Of a stretch of 47,124 nucleotides of DNA, positions 25,290 to 34,175 are shown in pieces. Numbering within the stretch: position 1 is the first letter of the stretch; each line of letters opens with the position of its first letter. The notes beneath the pieces were generated by a model. It saw nothing but the letters and a program-made list of their open reading frames with translations. It was not told the origin of the DNA and searched no databases. The position numbers and the translations under genes are program-made. Source of the stretch: an uncultured Erysipelotrichaceae bacterium (GTDB lineage: Bacteria; Bacillota_I; Bacilli_A; Erysipelotrichales; Erysipelotrichaceae); NCBI GenBank assembly GCA_902786245.1, contig CADABS010000011.1:1-47124 (forward strand), in the 5' to 3' direction.

Positions 25290-26786
25290 ATGAATAAACA
25301 GGAAATGATCAGCCGGTTTGAACAGTGGGAAAAGAAAACAGCCGCATACCGCTATGCGGAGATCATGATGGGGCTGGATGCCAATGCCCTGCCGCCGGCT
25401 TCCGGCAGTGCCGCCCGCAATGAATGGCAGTCGGTTTTCGCAGAAGAAGCATTCAGGATTCAGAATGATCCGGATATCTATGCCCTGATCAGCAGACTTC
25501 TGAAGGAAGAGGATCTCGATCATGAAATGCGCAGAAAGCTGCAGCTCCATGCCCGGAGCCTTGGCCGGAGCCTGAACATTCCGGCGGCGGAGTACGGTGC
25601 CTACAGACGGGCGCTTGCCGAATCCGAACAGGCCTGGCTGAAATATAAAAAAGAAAAGAACTATGCCGGATATGCACCGTATCTGGAAAAACTGGTCAAT
25701 GCCTTCCGGGCCCTTTCGGAAAAAAGAGCATGCGGAGAGAATCTCTTCGATTATCTGCTGGAAGAAAACGAAGAGGGCTGGAACCGGGAAAAATATGATG
25801 CATTCTTTGCGGAAGTCCGGAATGAACTGGTGCCGCTGATCAAAGAGATCGCACAGCGCCCGCAGGTACGGACGGATTTCCTGAAGAAACCGTATGATCC
25901 GGACAGGCAGCGCATATACATGCAGGATATCCTGCAGTATATCGGCTTTACAGCCGACTGGGGCAAACTGTCGGAATCCGAACATCCGCTGACGACCTGC
26001 GTATGTTCCGGCGATATCCGCTTTACGACAAAATACCGTCCTTACGACGGTGCGGCAGCGGTTCTTTCTTCGGTGCACGAAGGCGGACATGCATGGTTCG
26101 GCCACAATGTGAACAGCGCCTATGACGGAACCATCCTTGCCGAAGCAATCAGTGCCGGTCTGCATGAATCGCAGTCGCGGCTGTGCGAGAACCATCTCGG
26201 CCGTTCCCTGGCATTCTGGCAGGCCAACTATCCGGGTCTGCAGAAAATGTTCCCGGAGAATCTGCAGGATATCAGTCTGGAGACATTCTGGCAGGGCATG
26301 AATGCCGTGCAGCCTTCTTTGATCCGGACAGAAGCTGATGAACTGACCTATCCGCTCCATATCATGATCCGCTATGAAATCGAAAAGGAAATCTTTGACA
26401 GTCATGCGGATATCCGGACCCTGAATAAACTCTGGAACAGGAAATATAAAGAATACCTGGGTGTCGATGTGCCCGACGATGAAGCCGGCATCCTGCAGGA
26501 TATGCACTGGCCGTATGCCTATTTCGGCTATTTCCCGACCTATGCCCTCGGCTCTGCCCGGGCTGCCCAGTTCTATGCGGCGATGTGCCGGGATATCGAC
26601 CCGGATGCACTGCTGCGCCAGAACCGGTTTGCGGAGATCATGGCCTGGCTGAAGGAACATGTCCATCAGTACGGAGCCCTGTACACCGCCGATGAAATCG
26701 TCGAAAAGGCGACCGGTGAGCCGTTTACGGCAAAGTACTACACGGATTATCTGAAACAGAAATACAGCCGGATCTACGGCCTGTAG
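25290..26786 (+). CDS. M32 family metallocarboxypeptidase (first copy)
   Basis: A 498-residue cytoplasmic zinc carboxypeptidase of the Taq/YpwA family that trims C-terminal residues from peptides. HEGGH at 263-267 supplies the zinc ligands and catalytic Glu, and HESQSRLCENHLGRS is the family's second motif. ALIRTEADELTYPLH-type sequence (here SLIRTEADELTYPLH) and FGYFPTYALGSARAAQFY are also typical. GAGGA before the ATG at 25290 is preferred over the ATG overlapping the rarA stop. A paralogue at 37408-38928 has the motif at exactly the same residue numbers. Confidence 0.95.
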   Translation: MNKQEMISRFEQWEKKTAAYRYAEIMMGLDANALPPASGSAARNEWQSVFAEEAFRIQNDPDIYALISRLLKEEDLDHEMRRKLQLHARSLGRSLNIPAAEYGAYRRALAESEQAWLKYKKEKNYAGYAPYLEKLVNAFRALSEKRACGENLFDYLLEENEEGWNREKYDAFFAEVRNELVPLIKEIAQRPQVRTDFLKKPYDPDRQRIYMQDILQYIGFTADWGKLSESEHPLTTCVCSGDIRFTTKYRPYDGAAAVLSSVHEGGHAWFGHNVNSAYDGTILAEAISAGLHESQSRLCENHLGRSLAFWQANYPGLQKMFPENLQDISLETFWQGMNAVQPSLIRTEADELTYPLHIMIRYEIEKEIFDSHADIRTLNKLWNRKYKEYLGVDVPDDEAGILQDMHWPYAYFGYFPTYALGSARAAQFYAAMCRDIDPDALLRQNRFAEIMAWLKEHVHQYGALYTADEIVEKATGEPFTAKYYTDYLKQKYSRIYGL

Positions 26787-26792
26787 ACAGTA

Positions 26793-26816
26793 AAGAGACC
26801 TTGCGGTCTCTTTTGA
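26793..26816. terminator. terminator between convergent genes
   Basis: AAAGAGACC (26793-26801) and GGTCTCTTT (26806-26814), a perfect 9-bp stem with a 4-nt loop. Its A- and T-rich flanks could serve both the M32 gene and the convergent permease gene. Confidence 0.8.
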
Positions 26817-26820
26817 TTTG

Positions 26821-27660
26821 CTATAAGCCGAGGAGTGCCAGGATCAGTCCGCCGGCAAGCGATGCCAGCCAGACACATCCGAGCACCCGGAAGTTTTCTT
26901 TCATATCAGGATTGACCCGGAACAGGACGAGCATGCCGGTGCCGGCATTGGCCAGCAGTCCGGCGGTCACCGACGCAAACGGGATCATCCCGTCCAGATA
27001 CATCTGCGACAGCAGGATCGAAGATGCACAGCTCGGAATCATGCCGACGAGGGCACAGACCGGGATCGATGCATTCTGATGCGAAGAAACAAATGTCTGC
27101 AGGGCATCCATGCCGATGAGTTCAACCAGGCCGTTGAGCAGCAGGGTGATCAGCAGCAGCCAGCCGGAGATCTGGAACGTATGCATCAGCGCCGAATAGA
27201 GAATGCCGTGGCTGTGATCGTCATGTTCACGGTCGCAGAAGGCATCCACATCCACCGGTCTTGATTTCAGCAGGAACGATATGAGATAGCCGGCAATCAC
27301 GGCAATGACGAATTTCACAGCCAGGACCGGCAGCCAGACAGAAGGGGACGCATGGGAAGAAACCATGATGGCAAGCATCTCGTCGCTGGTCGACAGATAT
27401 ACCGCCGCCAGTGTTCCCGTACCGATTACGCCGGTCGCAAACAGGCTTCCGGCTGCCCCGGAAAGACCGCAGGAGGGAACCAGTCCCAGCAGGGCTCCGA
27501 AGAAGGGAGCCAGGCGGTGATGCTTTTCAAGAACCGCTTCAAAGCGGTGTTCGGTCTGCTGTTCCAGCCATTCCAGAAACAGATAGGTGATGAACAGGAA
27601 GGGAATGATCTTGAGGACATCTTCACAGGTATCCGCAATGATGCCGGTTATGAACTCCAT
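26821..27660 (-). CDS. Putative manganese transporter / ArsP_2-type permease
   Basis: A 279-residue integral membrane protein with eight to ten helices and two related halves. Each half carries a G-x-x-P-S-C motif (GLVPSCGLSGAAGS and GMIPSCASSILLS). A cytoplasmic loop rich in His and acidic residues (DREHDDHSHG) lies between them. It matches the family annotated putative manganese transporter or ArsP_2 (PF11449). The ion is not proven; Mn(II) export is the usual suggestion. It starts inside the 3' end of apbE (13-nt overlap) with AGGAAGGA ahead of the ATG, so it is translated from the apbE mRNA. No yybP-ykoY type manganese riboswitch is visible upstream. Confidence 0.75.
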   Translation of the reverse strand: MEFITGIIADTCEDVLKIIPFLFITYLFLEWLEQQTEHRFEAVLEKHHRLAPFFGALLGLVPSCGLSGAAGSLFATGVIGTGTLAAVYLSTSDEMLAIMVSSHASPSVWLPVLAVKFVIAVIAGYLISFLLKSRPVDVDAFCDREHDDHSHGILYSALMHTFQISGWLLLITLLLNGLVELIGMDALQTFVSSHQNASIPVCALVGMIPSCASSILLSQMYLDGMIPFASVTAGLLANAGTGMLVLFRVNPDMKENFRVLGCVWLASLAGGLILALLGL

Positions 27661-28772
27661 GTGATCCTTCCTTCCAGACCCTCTGTATATGCAATATGGT
27701 AGCGGTCCGTGTCTTTTCCTTCAGTATCCTGGGTTTTATCTTTGGCCATGATCCATACCGCATCTGCCGTATGGCCGCTCTGCTGTTCGTATTTCTGCAG
27801 GACTGCTCTGCCTTCTTCGACGCTCAGACAGAACAGGGCAGTGCTCAGACAGTCGGCGGCCGAACTGTCTTCGGTGATGATCGTAACGCTGCGGTAATAC
27901 GCAGCCGGCATCAGCGTTGAAGGATCGATGATGTGATGATAGCGGGTGCCGTCTTCGCCTTCATAGAAGCGTTCATAGTCGCCGCTGGTGACAAACGAAC
28001 AGCTGCCGGGTTTCGAAATGACCAGCAGCGATGACCCGGTTTCCGGATCGACGATGCCGATCCGCCAGTCGCTGCCGTCTGCCTTCGTATGCACGGTCCG
28101 GATATTGCGTCCGGCATTGATGGAGGCATAGCTGCTGACCCTGTCATCCAGAGCCTGACCGATCATCTCCGCGGCATATCCCTTGGCGATGCCGCCGGCA
28201 TCCAGAGACATTTCCGGATCATCGAGGTACACCGTATTTTTTTCTTCATCGATCGTGACATGGGACCAGCCGGTATGGGCAGCTGCTTCCTGCAGTTCCT
28301 CCATGGAAGGAACCTTTCCCGGTCTGCCGGCAGCGTTTTCCTCAATGCCTTCTTCCCGGTAATTGTGCCAGACTTTCAGTATGGAGCCGATCGTGATATC
28401 AAAGGCACCGTCCGTGAGTTCACTGAAGTTCTTCGCTTCTTTGAGCATCCCGATCAGTACCGGATCGACTTCGACAGGTGCCTTGCCGGCATTGTCATTG
28501 ATCTCCTTGAGACCGCTGACGCCTTCATAGCTGTTATAGATATCAAACAGCGCATTGCACTGCGAGAACATGCCGGTGCCGGTTTCGAAGTTTTCCTTCA
28601 TCGCTTCCTCATCGGTGCCGTATTCGGTATAGGCATAGACGGTATCGAACCCTGCATCATACGACAGGTTGGAGTATTTGATCAGTTCTTTCTGTTCCTC
28701 TGCCGGGGCAGCTGTGCATCCCCACAGCAGTACTGCGGCAGCGGATATTTTTAAAATTCCTCTTTTTTTCAT
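27648..28772 (-). CDS. apbE: FAD:protein FMN transferase (lipoprotein)
   Basis: Transfers FMN from FAD to threonines of target proteins outside the membrane. The targets here are surely RnfG, RnfD and RnfD's extra domains, encoded divergently 102 bases away. The 374 residues start with a lipoprotein signal ending LLWGC. The ApbE core follows: SLDAGGIAKGYAAE (about 190), SYASINAGRNIRT, GSCSFVTSGDYERF and HHIIDPSTLMPA with its conserved His and Asp. There is no ribosome binding site. An extended -10 TGC-TATACT (ending at 28783) sits ten bases before the ATG, so the mRNA should have only a 3-4 base leader. The permease gene downstream overlaps it. Confidence 0.94.
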   Translation of the reverse strand: MKKRGILKISAAAVLLWGCTAAPAEEQKELIKYSNLSYDAGFDTVYAYTEYGTDEEAMKENFETGTGMFSQCNALFDIYNSYEGVSGLKEINDNAGKAPVEVDPVLIGMLKEAKNFSELTDGAFDITIGSILKVWHNYREEGIEENAAGRPGKVPSMEELQEAAAHTGWSHVTIDEEKNTVYLDDPEMSLDAGGIAKGYAAEMIGQALDDRVSSYASINAGRNIRTVHTKADGSDWRIGIVDPETGSSLLVISKPGSCSFVTSGDYERFYEGEDGTRYHHIIDPSTLMPAAYYRSVTIITEDSSAADCLSTALFCLSVEEGRAVLQKYEQQSGHTADAVWIMAKDKTQDTEGKDTDRYHIAYTEGLEGRITWSS

Positions 28773-28782
28773 AGCGGAACTT

Positions 28783-28791
28783 AGTATAGCA
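28783..28791 (-). promoter_or_regulatory. apbE promoter (near-leaderless)
   Basis: Extended -10 TGC-TATACT (28791-28783). No good -35 is present; TTGCAA lies at about 19 bases. Confidence 0.5.
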
Positions 28792-28831
28792 TGAGTTGTT
28801 TTGCAAATTGCAATGAAAACACTGTATTCAA

Positions 28832-28864
28832 TGATATAATTTCAAATAGTAGAACAAAGGAAGG
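28832..28864 (+). promoter_or_regulatory. rnf operon promoter and RBS
   Basis: Extended -10 TGA-TATAAT (28832-28840) and AAGGAAGG (28857-28864), nine bases before the rnfC ATG. Confidence 0.6.
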
Positions 28865-28873
28865 TATTCGAAT

Positions 28874-30190
28874 ATGTCATTGTTAACAGGACCGATGAAA
28901 CATCACCTGAACGGACATAAAGGCCTGACCAAGGAGAAACCGGTACTCAAGACAATTGATCCGGATGTTGTCTGGATACCGCTGGTAAACGGAAACGCTC
29001 CCTGCAAGCCCTGTGTCAATGTCGGTGATGAAGTCAAAGTCGGTACAAAGATTGCGGAAAGAAATGATCATTTTTATTTGCCGCTTTTTTCGCCTGTCAG
29101 CGGAACCGTTACAGGAATCGAAAAATTCATGACATCCGGTCTGACACCGGCTGATCATCTGCGTATACAGAATGATCATAAACATACGGAGGTCCGCGCA
29201 TTTGAGCCGTTTGATTATGAAAAGGCATCCTGGGAGGAACTGCTTGAATTCGTGAAAAATGCAGGCATGCTGGGTCTTGGCGGTGCCGGCTTTCCGACCT
29301 ATGTGAAGTATCTGAAGCCGGAGAACGTCAGTCTTTTTATTGTGAACGCGGTTGAATGCGAACCGTATCTGACGGCAGATTATAAGAATATTGAAGAAAA
29401 CATGGATCTGCTCAGAACCGGAACACTTGCGCTTTTCAAGCTCAGCAAGGCAGAGAAGGGCTGTGTCGCAATCAAGGAAGATAAAAAGCATCAGATCGCC
29501 GAACTGCAGAAGGCATTTGCCGGAACACCGATCGAGATCCGTACGGTTCCCGATATGTATCCGATGGGCTGGGAAAGAACGCTCGTATATCAGCTGACAA
29601 AGAAGCGCTATGACAAGCTGCCGATCGAAGCGGGATGCATTCTGAACAACGCTTCCACGGCAATCGCCCTGGGCAATGCAATCGACAACGGACACCCGAT
29701 CACGCATAAGTACGTGACAGTATCCGGCGATGCGGTCAAAAATCCCCAGAATGTCCTGGTTCCGGTCGGAACGAAGGCACATGAGATCATCGATGCCTGC
29801 GGCGGCTATACAGAGGGAACGGAAGAAGTCCTGATGATCGCCGGCGGACCGATGATGGGACGCACGATTCCCAATGATCAGTTTGTCATTGCCCCGCCCA
29901 ATAACGGCCTGACGGTGCTGATCAATAAAGAACCCGAAGAAGTCAAGTGCCTGCGCTGCGGACGCTGCACGGAAACATGTCCTTCCGGACTGCAGCCGAT
30001 CCGTATTGCCATGACCGCGGCGATCTTCGATGAAGAAGAACTGATGAAACTGTCTGTCCTGGACTGCGTTGAATGCGGCATGTGCACCTATGTCTGCCGC
30101 TCCAAGCTCAATGTGACGGAACTGGTACGCAGAGGCAAGAACTTTGTCAGGACCAGACAGGCCAACAGAGCAAAGGAGGCGAAGAAATAA
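28874..30190 (+). CDS. rnfC: Rnf electron transport complex subunit C
   Basis: The membrane-bound NADH-side subunit of the Rnf complex, which couples ferredoxin oxidation and NAD+ reduction to Na+ or H+ pumping. The 438 residues include an N-terminal barrel-like domain (LFSPVSGTVTGIEKF), the flavin/NADH-binding GLGGAGFPTYVK (about 135) and VNAVECEPYLTADY, similar to NuoF, and two C-terminal ferredoxin motifs CLRCGRCTETCP and CVECGMCTYVCR. The length is typical. First gene of a seven-gene operon; its stop overlaps the rnfD start (TAATG). Confidence 0.96.
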   Translation: MSLLTGPMKHHLNGHKGLTKEKPVLKTIDPDVVWIPLVNGNAPCKPCVNVGDEVKVGTKIAERNDHFYLPLFSPVSGTVTGIEKFMTSGLTPADHLRIQNDHKHTEVRAFEPFDYEKASWEELLEFVKNAGMLGLGGAGFPTYVKYLKPENVSLFIVNAVECEPYLTADYKNIEENMDLLRTGTLALFKLSKAEKGCVAIKEDKKHQIAELQKAFAGTPIEIRTVPDMYPMGWERTLVYQLTKKRYDKLPIEAGCILNNASTAIALGNAIDNGHPITHKYVTVSGDAVKNPQNVLVPVGTKAHEIIDACGGYTEGTEEVLMIAGGPMMGRTIPNDQFVIAPPNNGLTVLINKEPEEVKCLRCGRCTETCPSGLQPIRIAMTAAIFDEEELMKLSVLDCVECGMCTYVCRSKLNVTELVRRGKNFVRTRQANRAKEAKK

Positions 30191-32415
30191 TGAAATTCGT
30201 ATTCAAGCCTTCGCCGAACTACCGGACAGAGCGCTCAACGATCGGCATCATGAGGGACCTGACGATCTGTCTGTGCGCGGTCGTTCTCTTCTCGGCAGTC
30301 TACCACGGAACGGCATTCGGCTTCAGCTACGGCCTGCGGGTCGTGCTGATGAGCGCGGTATCCGTGATTGCGGCTCTGGCAACAGAGGCGGTCTATTTCA
30401 AGATCATGGGCAGCAAGGACATCGTCAAGGATCTGCGCCATTCATTCGGATGGGTGACAGCGCTGATCCTGACCCTGATCACGCGCCTGGATGTAACCTA
30501 TTACGCACTGGCAGTCGCGACTGCCATCTGCATCGTGTTCGGCAAGCTGGTATTCGGCGGCTTCGGACAGAACATCTTCAATCCGGCGGCGTTCGGCGAA
30601 GCCATCATCATGAACAGCTTTGCGGCGCATAAAGCGGCCCAGGTCACAGCGGATGTCTATACCGGTGCGACCCCGATGGCGGCGATGGACAGTTACGGCT
30701 GGATCATGAGCTCGGATAAATTCGGCGAATTCGTCCAGCAGTTCGGCGGCCTCGGAAATATGTTCCTGGGCCAGTACCCCAGTGTCATCGGCGGCAGCTG
30801 CGCGGCTCTGCTTCTGCTCTGCGGCGCATATATGCTGTGGAAGAAAGATATCGACTGGCATCTGTCGGTATTCTATCTGATTTCCGTATTCTGCATGTCC
30901 CTGATCGTCGGCCTGATCAAAGGCGCCGGCATCTGGTATGCGGTATTCAATATTCTCGGCGGCGGCGTTCTGTTCGGTGCGGTATTCATGATGACCGACC
31001 CGGTCACGACACCGATCACGATTCCCGGACGCATGATCTTCGCGTTCGGCTGTGCCGCATTGACCCTGATCCTGCGCTGGAAGTCCAATCTTCCCGACGG
31101 CGTTCTCTTCTCGATCCTGCTGATGAATATGCTGACACCGGCAATCGACAAACTGGTCGACGGCAACCAGATCAAGAACGCGGGAATCATCCGCCGCAAG
31201 GTCATCATCTCCAGTGCATTCGCAGTGGCGGTATGCATGGCCGTCGGTCTGACGATCGAAGGAAAGGAACCTGCTCCGGCAGCACCTGCGGGCGGTTCTG
31301 CAGAAGTGACACCGCTGGGTGCTCTGCAGGAAGAAGATCTCAGTTCTGCCAAGGCAGCCTGCACAGAGTCTTCCAATGACGGCAAGACAGCAGTATACGC
31401 CTGCGAGGCATTCGGCTTTGAAGGAACAAACAAGGCGGATGTCACAGTCGATCTGAAGAAGAATGAAATCGTATCGGTCAAGGTCACGGAATTCAATGAC
31501 ACCGAAGGCATCGGCGATGCGGCAGTGACAGAGGAAGCGCTGAAGGCATATAAGGGCGTTACCCTGGAAGGCAATGTCGATGACGCAAGTGCAGCTACGC
31601 CGGCGACAATGACGAAGAAAGCACTGCGGGCAATGGTCCAGAAGGCACTGCTCATGGCAACCGGACAGGAAGCTGCAGCCCCGGCAAAACCGCCTCTGTC
31701 AGAAGAAAAACTGAAGGGCTACCACGGTGAATGCACTGCCGAAAGCACGGACGGCGATATCACGGTATACGCCTGCAAGGCAACCGGCTTCAGCGGCGGA
31801 ACCAATGAAGCAAAGGTAACTGTCGATACGGCAAAGGGAACGGTCACGGATATCGAAATCACGGTATTTGCGGATGACGGTGACGATGTCGGCGATGATG
31901 CGGCGGATGCGGATAAGCTGGAACGGTATATCGGCGCATCCCTGGATTCGTCCATCGACAATCTCAGCGGCGCAACCAAGACGACCGGTTCCTTCAAGGC
32001 AATGGTCAGAGCTGCGCTGGAAGCAGCGGGAGCGGATGAGATTCCCGAAGGCGGTTCAGCTGCTTCGGCCGGTACGATCGGCAATGAGGCATTCAGCCTT
32101 TCCCAGAAGTGCACGGAATCATCCAATGACGGCAGTACCGCGGTCTATGCATGTTCCGCAAAGGGATATGCCGGAACCAATGAGGCAGAGATCACTGTCG
32201 ATCTGAAAGAAGGAAAGATCACGGCAATGGAAATCACGACATTCGCCGATGACGGCGACAATGTCGGCGATGATCTCAACAGTGCGGAAAAACTGGGTGC
32301 GTACGTCGGCGCAACGCTGCAGTCGGCAATCAATGAAACAGGCGGCGCAACGATGACCGCTGATTCTTTCAAGGCAATGGCAGCGGAAGCCCTGAAGGCT
32401 GCGGCCGGAAACTGA
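30190..32415 (+). CDS. rnfD: RnfD fused to three extracytoplasmic FMN-binding domains
   Basis: The first 375 residues are a normal RnfD/NqrB-type subunit with about ten membrane helices and the covalent-FMN site in TDPVTTP (269-275). The chain then continues to 741 residues, about twice the family's length. Three FMN_bind-like repeats lie at about 385-505, 515-625 and 635-741, each opening with Cys-Thr-x-Glu-Ser or similar and VYAC. Their flavinylation motifs differ: repeat 1 PATMT (471-475, degenerate), repeat 2 SGATKT (593-598, canonical), repeat 3 GGATMT (718-723, near-canonical). Arg-Arg-Lys before the last helix puts the repeats outside the cell, where ApbE works. Start 30190 has AAGGAGG; the longer frame from 30073 runs inside rnfC. 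Confidence 0.9.
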   Translation: MKFVFKPSPNYRTERSTIGIMRDLTICLCAVVLFSAVYHGTAFGFSYGLRVVLMSAVSVIAALATEAVYFKIMGSKDIVKDLRHSFGWVTALILTLITRLDVTYYALAVATAICIVFGKLVFGGFGQNIFNPAAFGEAIIMNSFAAHKAAQVTADVYTGATPMAAMDSYGWIMSSDKFGEFVQQFGGLGNMFLGQYPSVIGGSCAALLLLCGAYMLWKKDIDWHLSVFYLISVFCMSLIVGLIKGAGIWYAVFNILGGGVLFGAVFMMTDPVTTPITIPGRMIFAFGCAALTLILRWKSNLPDGVLFSILLMNMLTPAIDKLVDGNQIKNAGIIRRKVIISSAFAVAVCMAVGLTIEGKEPAPAAPAGGSAEVTPLGALQEEDLSSAKAACTESSNDGKTAVYACEAFGFEGTNKADVTVDLKKNEIVSVKVTEFNDTEGIGDAAVTEEALKAYKGVTLEGNVDDASAATPATMTKKALRAMVQKALLMATGQEAAAPAKPPLSEEKLKGYHGECTAESTDGDITVYACKATGFSGGTNEAKVTVDTAKGTVTDIEITVFADDGDDVGDDAADADKLERYIGASLDSSIDNLSGATKTTGSFKAMVRAALEAAGADEIPEGGSAASAGTIGNEAFSLSQKCTESSNDGSTAVYACSAKGYAGTNEAEITVDLKEGKITAMEITTFADDGDNVGDDLNSAEKLGAYVGATLQSAINETGGATMTADSFKAMAAEALKAAAGN

Positions 32416-32428
32416 GGAGGTGCAGACA

Positions 32429-32950
32429 ATGAAAAATTTTGACAAAGATTCTTCTGCATACAAGGCAGTTCTTCTCGGTATCATGTGCGCCATCTGCGGT
32501 CTGGTTCTCTCCGTAGTCAATTCCATTACCGATCCGATAATCAAGGAAGCGGAACTGGCTGAAGTCAAAGCGAATCTTGAAATCATGTTCCCGGGTACGT
32601 CCTATGAAGAAATCAAGGATTTCACAGATGAAAGCGGACTGATCCAGTCTGTATACAGAGCGAAAGACCAGGGTGTTGTATTCAAGATCCATGCGGTCGG
32701 ATACAACTCCAACGGATTTACGTTTATGACCGGCATTGCCGATGACGGCAGAGTCGCCGGATATATGGTGCTTGAACACGGTGAAACAAACGGTATCGGC
32801 AGCCGGGCGTTCGAAGATGACTACATCAGTAAGGTCACTTCGCTGAATGCCGGCGATGATGTGCCGCTGCTGACCGGCGCGACACTGACATCGACCGCTG
32901 TCAAGACCGGCATCGAAGCTGCATACAAAGTCTTCGATGCAGTGAAATAA
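32429..32950 (+). CDS. rnfG: Rnf electron transport complex subunit G
   Basis: A 173-residue subunit with one N-terminal helix (about 10-28) and an extracytoplasmic FMN_bind domain. The motif LTGATLTS near the C-terminus carries the threonine that ApbE flavinylates. GMVVLEHGETNGIG-type sequence (here YMVLEHGETNGIG) is typical. It passes electrons between the RnfC/RnfD flavins and the membrane part. GAGGAGG eight to nine bases before the ATG at 32429 fixes the start. Its FMN domain is the normal single-copy counterpart of the three repeats on RnfD. Confidence 0.95.
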   Translation: MKNFDKDSSAYKAVLLGIMCAICGLVLSVVNSITDPIIKEAELAEVKANLEIMFPGTSYEEIKDFTDESGLIQSVYRAKDQGVVFKIHAVGYNSNGFTFMTGIADDGRVAGYMVLEHGETNGIGSRAFEDDYISKVTSLNAGDDVPLLTGATLTSTAVKTGIEAAYKVFDAVK

Positions 32951-32961
32951 GGGAGGCAGTC

Positions 32962-33600
32962 ATGAGCGAAAATAAAGAAAAGAAATCCGTCTTCATGTCC
33001 AAGCTGCTGAAGGAAAATCCGGTATTCGGACTGTATCTCGGCATCTGTTCGACCCTTGCGATTTCCACATCCATCAACAACGCAATCGGCATGGGTGTCT
33101 GTGTAACGATCGTCCTTGTCCTCTCGAATATCCTTGTTTCCTGCGTCCGCAATATCACTCCGGAAGATATCCATATTCCGGTCTATATCGTCATCATCGC
33201 GTCTCTGGTTACAGTCGTATCCATGGTCGTGCATGCATTTGCCCCGACGCTGTTCAGTTCGCTGGGTGCGTTCCTCGACCTGATCGTCGTCAACTGCATT
33301 ATCCTGGGCAGAGCGGAAGCGTTCGCTTCCATGAACCCGATCGGACCTTCTGCCAAGGACGGTCTGAATATGGGACTGAGCTATACGGTCTCACTGCTGG
33401 CAATCTCGCTGATCCGTCAGCTGCTCGGCACCGGCATGATCACCTGGGACAATCCGTTTACGGGAGCCAATGTATTCTCGCTGCGGATCATTCCGGAAAC
33501 ATTCACGCTGCCGCTGATGACATCGCAGGTCGGCGCATTCCTGACATTTGCGTGCCTGGCAGCTGCCGTCGCCGCAATCAATAACAAGGAGGCGAAGTAA
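32962..33600 (+). CDS. rnfE: Rnf electron transport complex subunit E
   Basis: A 212-residue integral membrane subunit with six helices. It is homologous to RnfA and NqrD; the A/E pair holds a shared intramembrane iron-sulfur centre. ENPVFGLYLGICSTLAIS at the start and VVNCIILGRAEAFAS are signature segments, each with a conserved cysteine. GGGAGG precedes the ATG. The stop overlaps the start of rnfA by one base (TAATG), as between rnfC and rnfD. Confidence 0.95.
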   Translation: MSENKEKKSVFMSKLLKENPVFGLYLGICSTLAISTSINNAIGMGVCVTIVLVLSNILVSCVRNITPEDIHIPVYIVIIASLVTVVSMVVHAFAPTLFSSLGAFLDLIVVNCIILGRAEAFASMNPIGPSAKDGLNMGLSYTVSLLAISLIRQLLGTGMITWDNPFTGANVFSLRIIPETFTLPLMTSQVGAFLTFACLAAAVAAINNKEAK

Positions 33601-34172
33601 TGAATCTGTTTACATTGTTTCTGAGCGCAATGCTGATCAACAATATCATTCTCTCGAAGTTCCTCGGCATGTGTCCGTTCATGGGCGTATCGACCAGAAC
33701 CTCCAATGCCTTCGGCATGGGCATCGCGGTCATCTTCGTCATCTTCGGCGCTTCGCTTCTGTCCTATGCGCTGTATTATCTGGTTCTGGTACCGCTGGAA
33801 CTGGAATACATGGAACTGATCACATTCATTCTGCTGATCGCCGCATTCGTACAGCTGACGGACATGATCATCAAGAAGCATTCCCCGACGCTGTACAAGC
33901 AGCTGGGTATCTACCTGCCGCTGATCACCACCAACTGCGCAGTGCTCTATGTGGCAATGGACAACATTACCCAGAAATACAATCTGATTGAGACCATTGT
34001 CAATTCCATCGCAGTACCGGCCGGATTCATGCTGATGCTCGTCATCTTCGCTACGATCCGCGAACGTCTGCAGGGAAATGACGTACCGAAAGCGTTTGCC
34101 GGAAATCCGATCGCATTTATCATTGCGGCGATCATGGCAATTGCCTTCACATCTCTGTCCGGACTGGTATAA
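33600..34172 (+). CDS. rnfA: Rnf electron transport complex subunit A
   Basis: A 190-residue six-helix subunit paralogous to RnfE. LINNIILSKFLGMCPFMGVS and LITTNCAVLYVAM contain the two cysteines that with RnfE's pair would bind the intramembrane cluster. GGAGG lies inside the end of rnfE. Four bases after its stop begins a small cysteine-rich membrane protein instead of rnfB. Confidence 0.96.
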   Translation: MNLFTLFLSAMLINNIILSKFLGMCPFMGVSTRTSNAFGMGIAVIFVIFGASLLSYALYYLVLVPLELEYMELITFILLIAAFVQLTDMIIKKHSPTLYKQLGIYLPLITTNCAVLYVAMDNITQKYNLIETIVNSIAVPAGFMLMLVIFATIRERLQGNDVPKAFAGNPIAFIIAAIMAIAFTSLSGLV

Positions 34173-34175
34173 AAA

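Noticed and set aside
27661-27760. Manganese (yybP-ykoY) riboswitch for the permease
   Set aside because: The region is apbE coding sequence, and the conserved aptamer motifs are absent.
30073-30189. N-terminal extension of RnfD by 39 residues
   Set aside because: It lies inside rnfC in another frame, is not hydrophobic like RnfD, and the ATG at 30190 has a good AAGGAGG and matches the family start.
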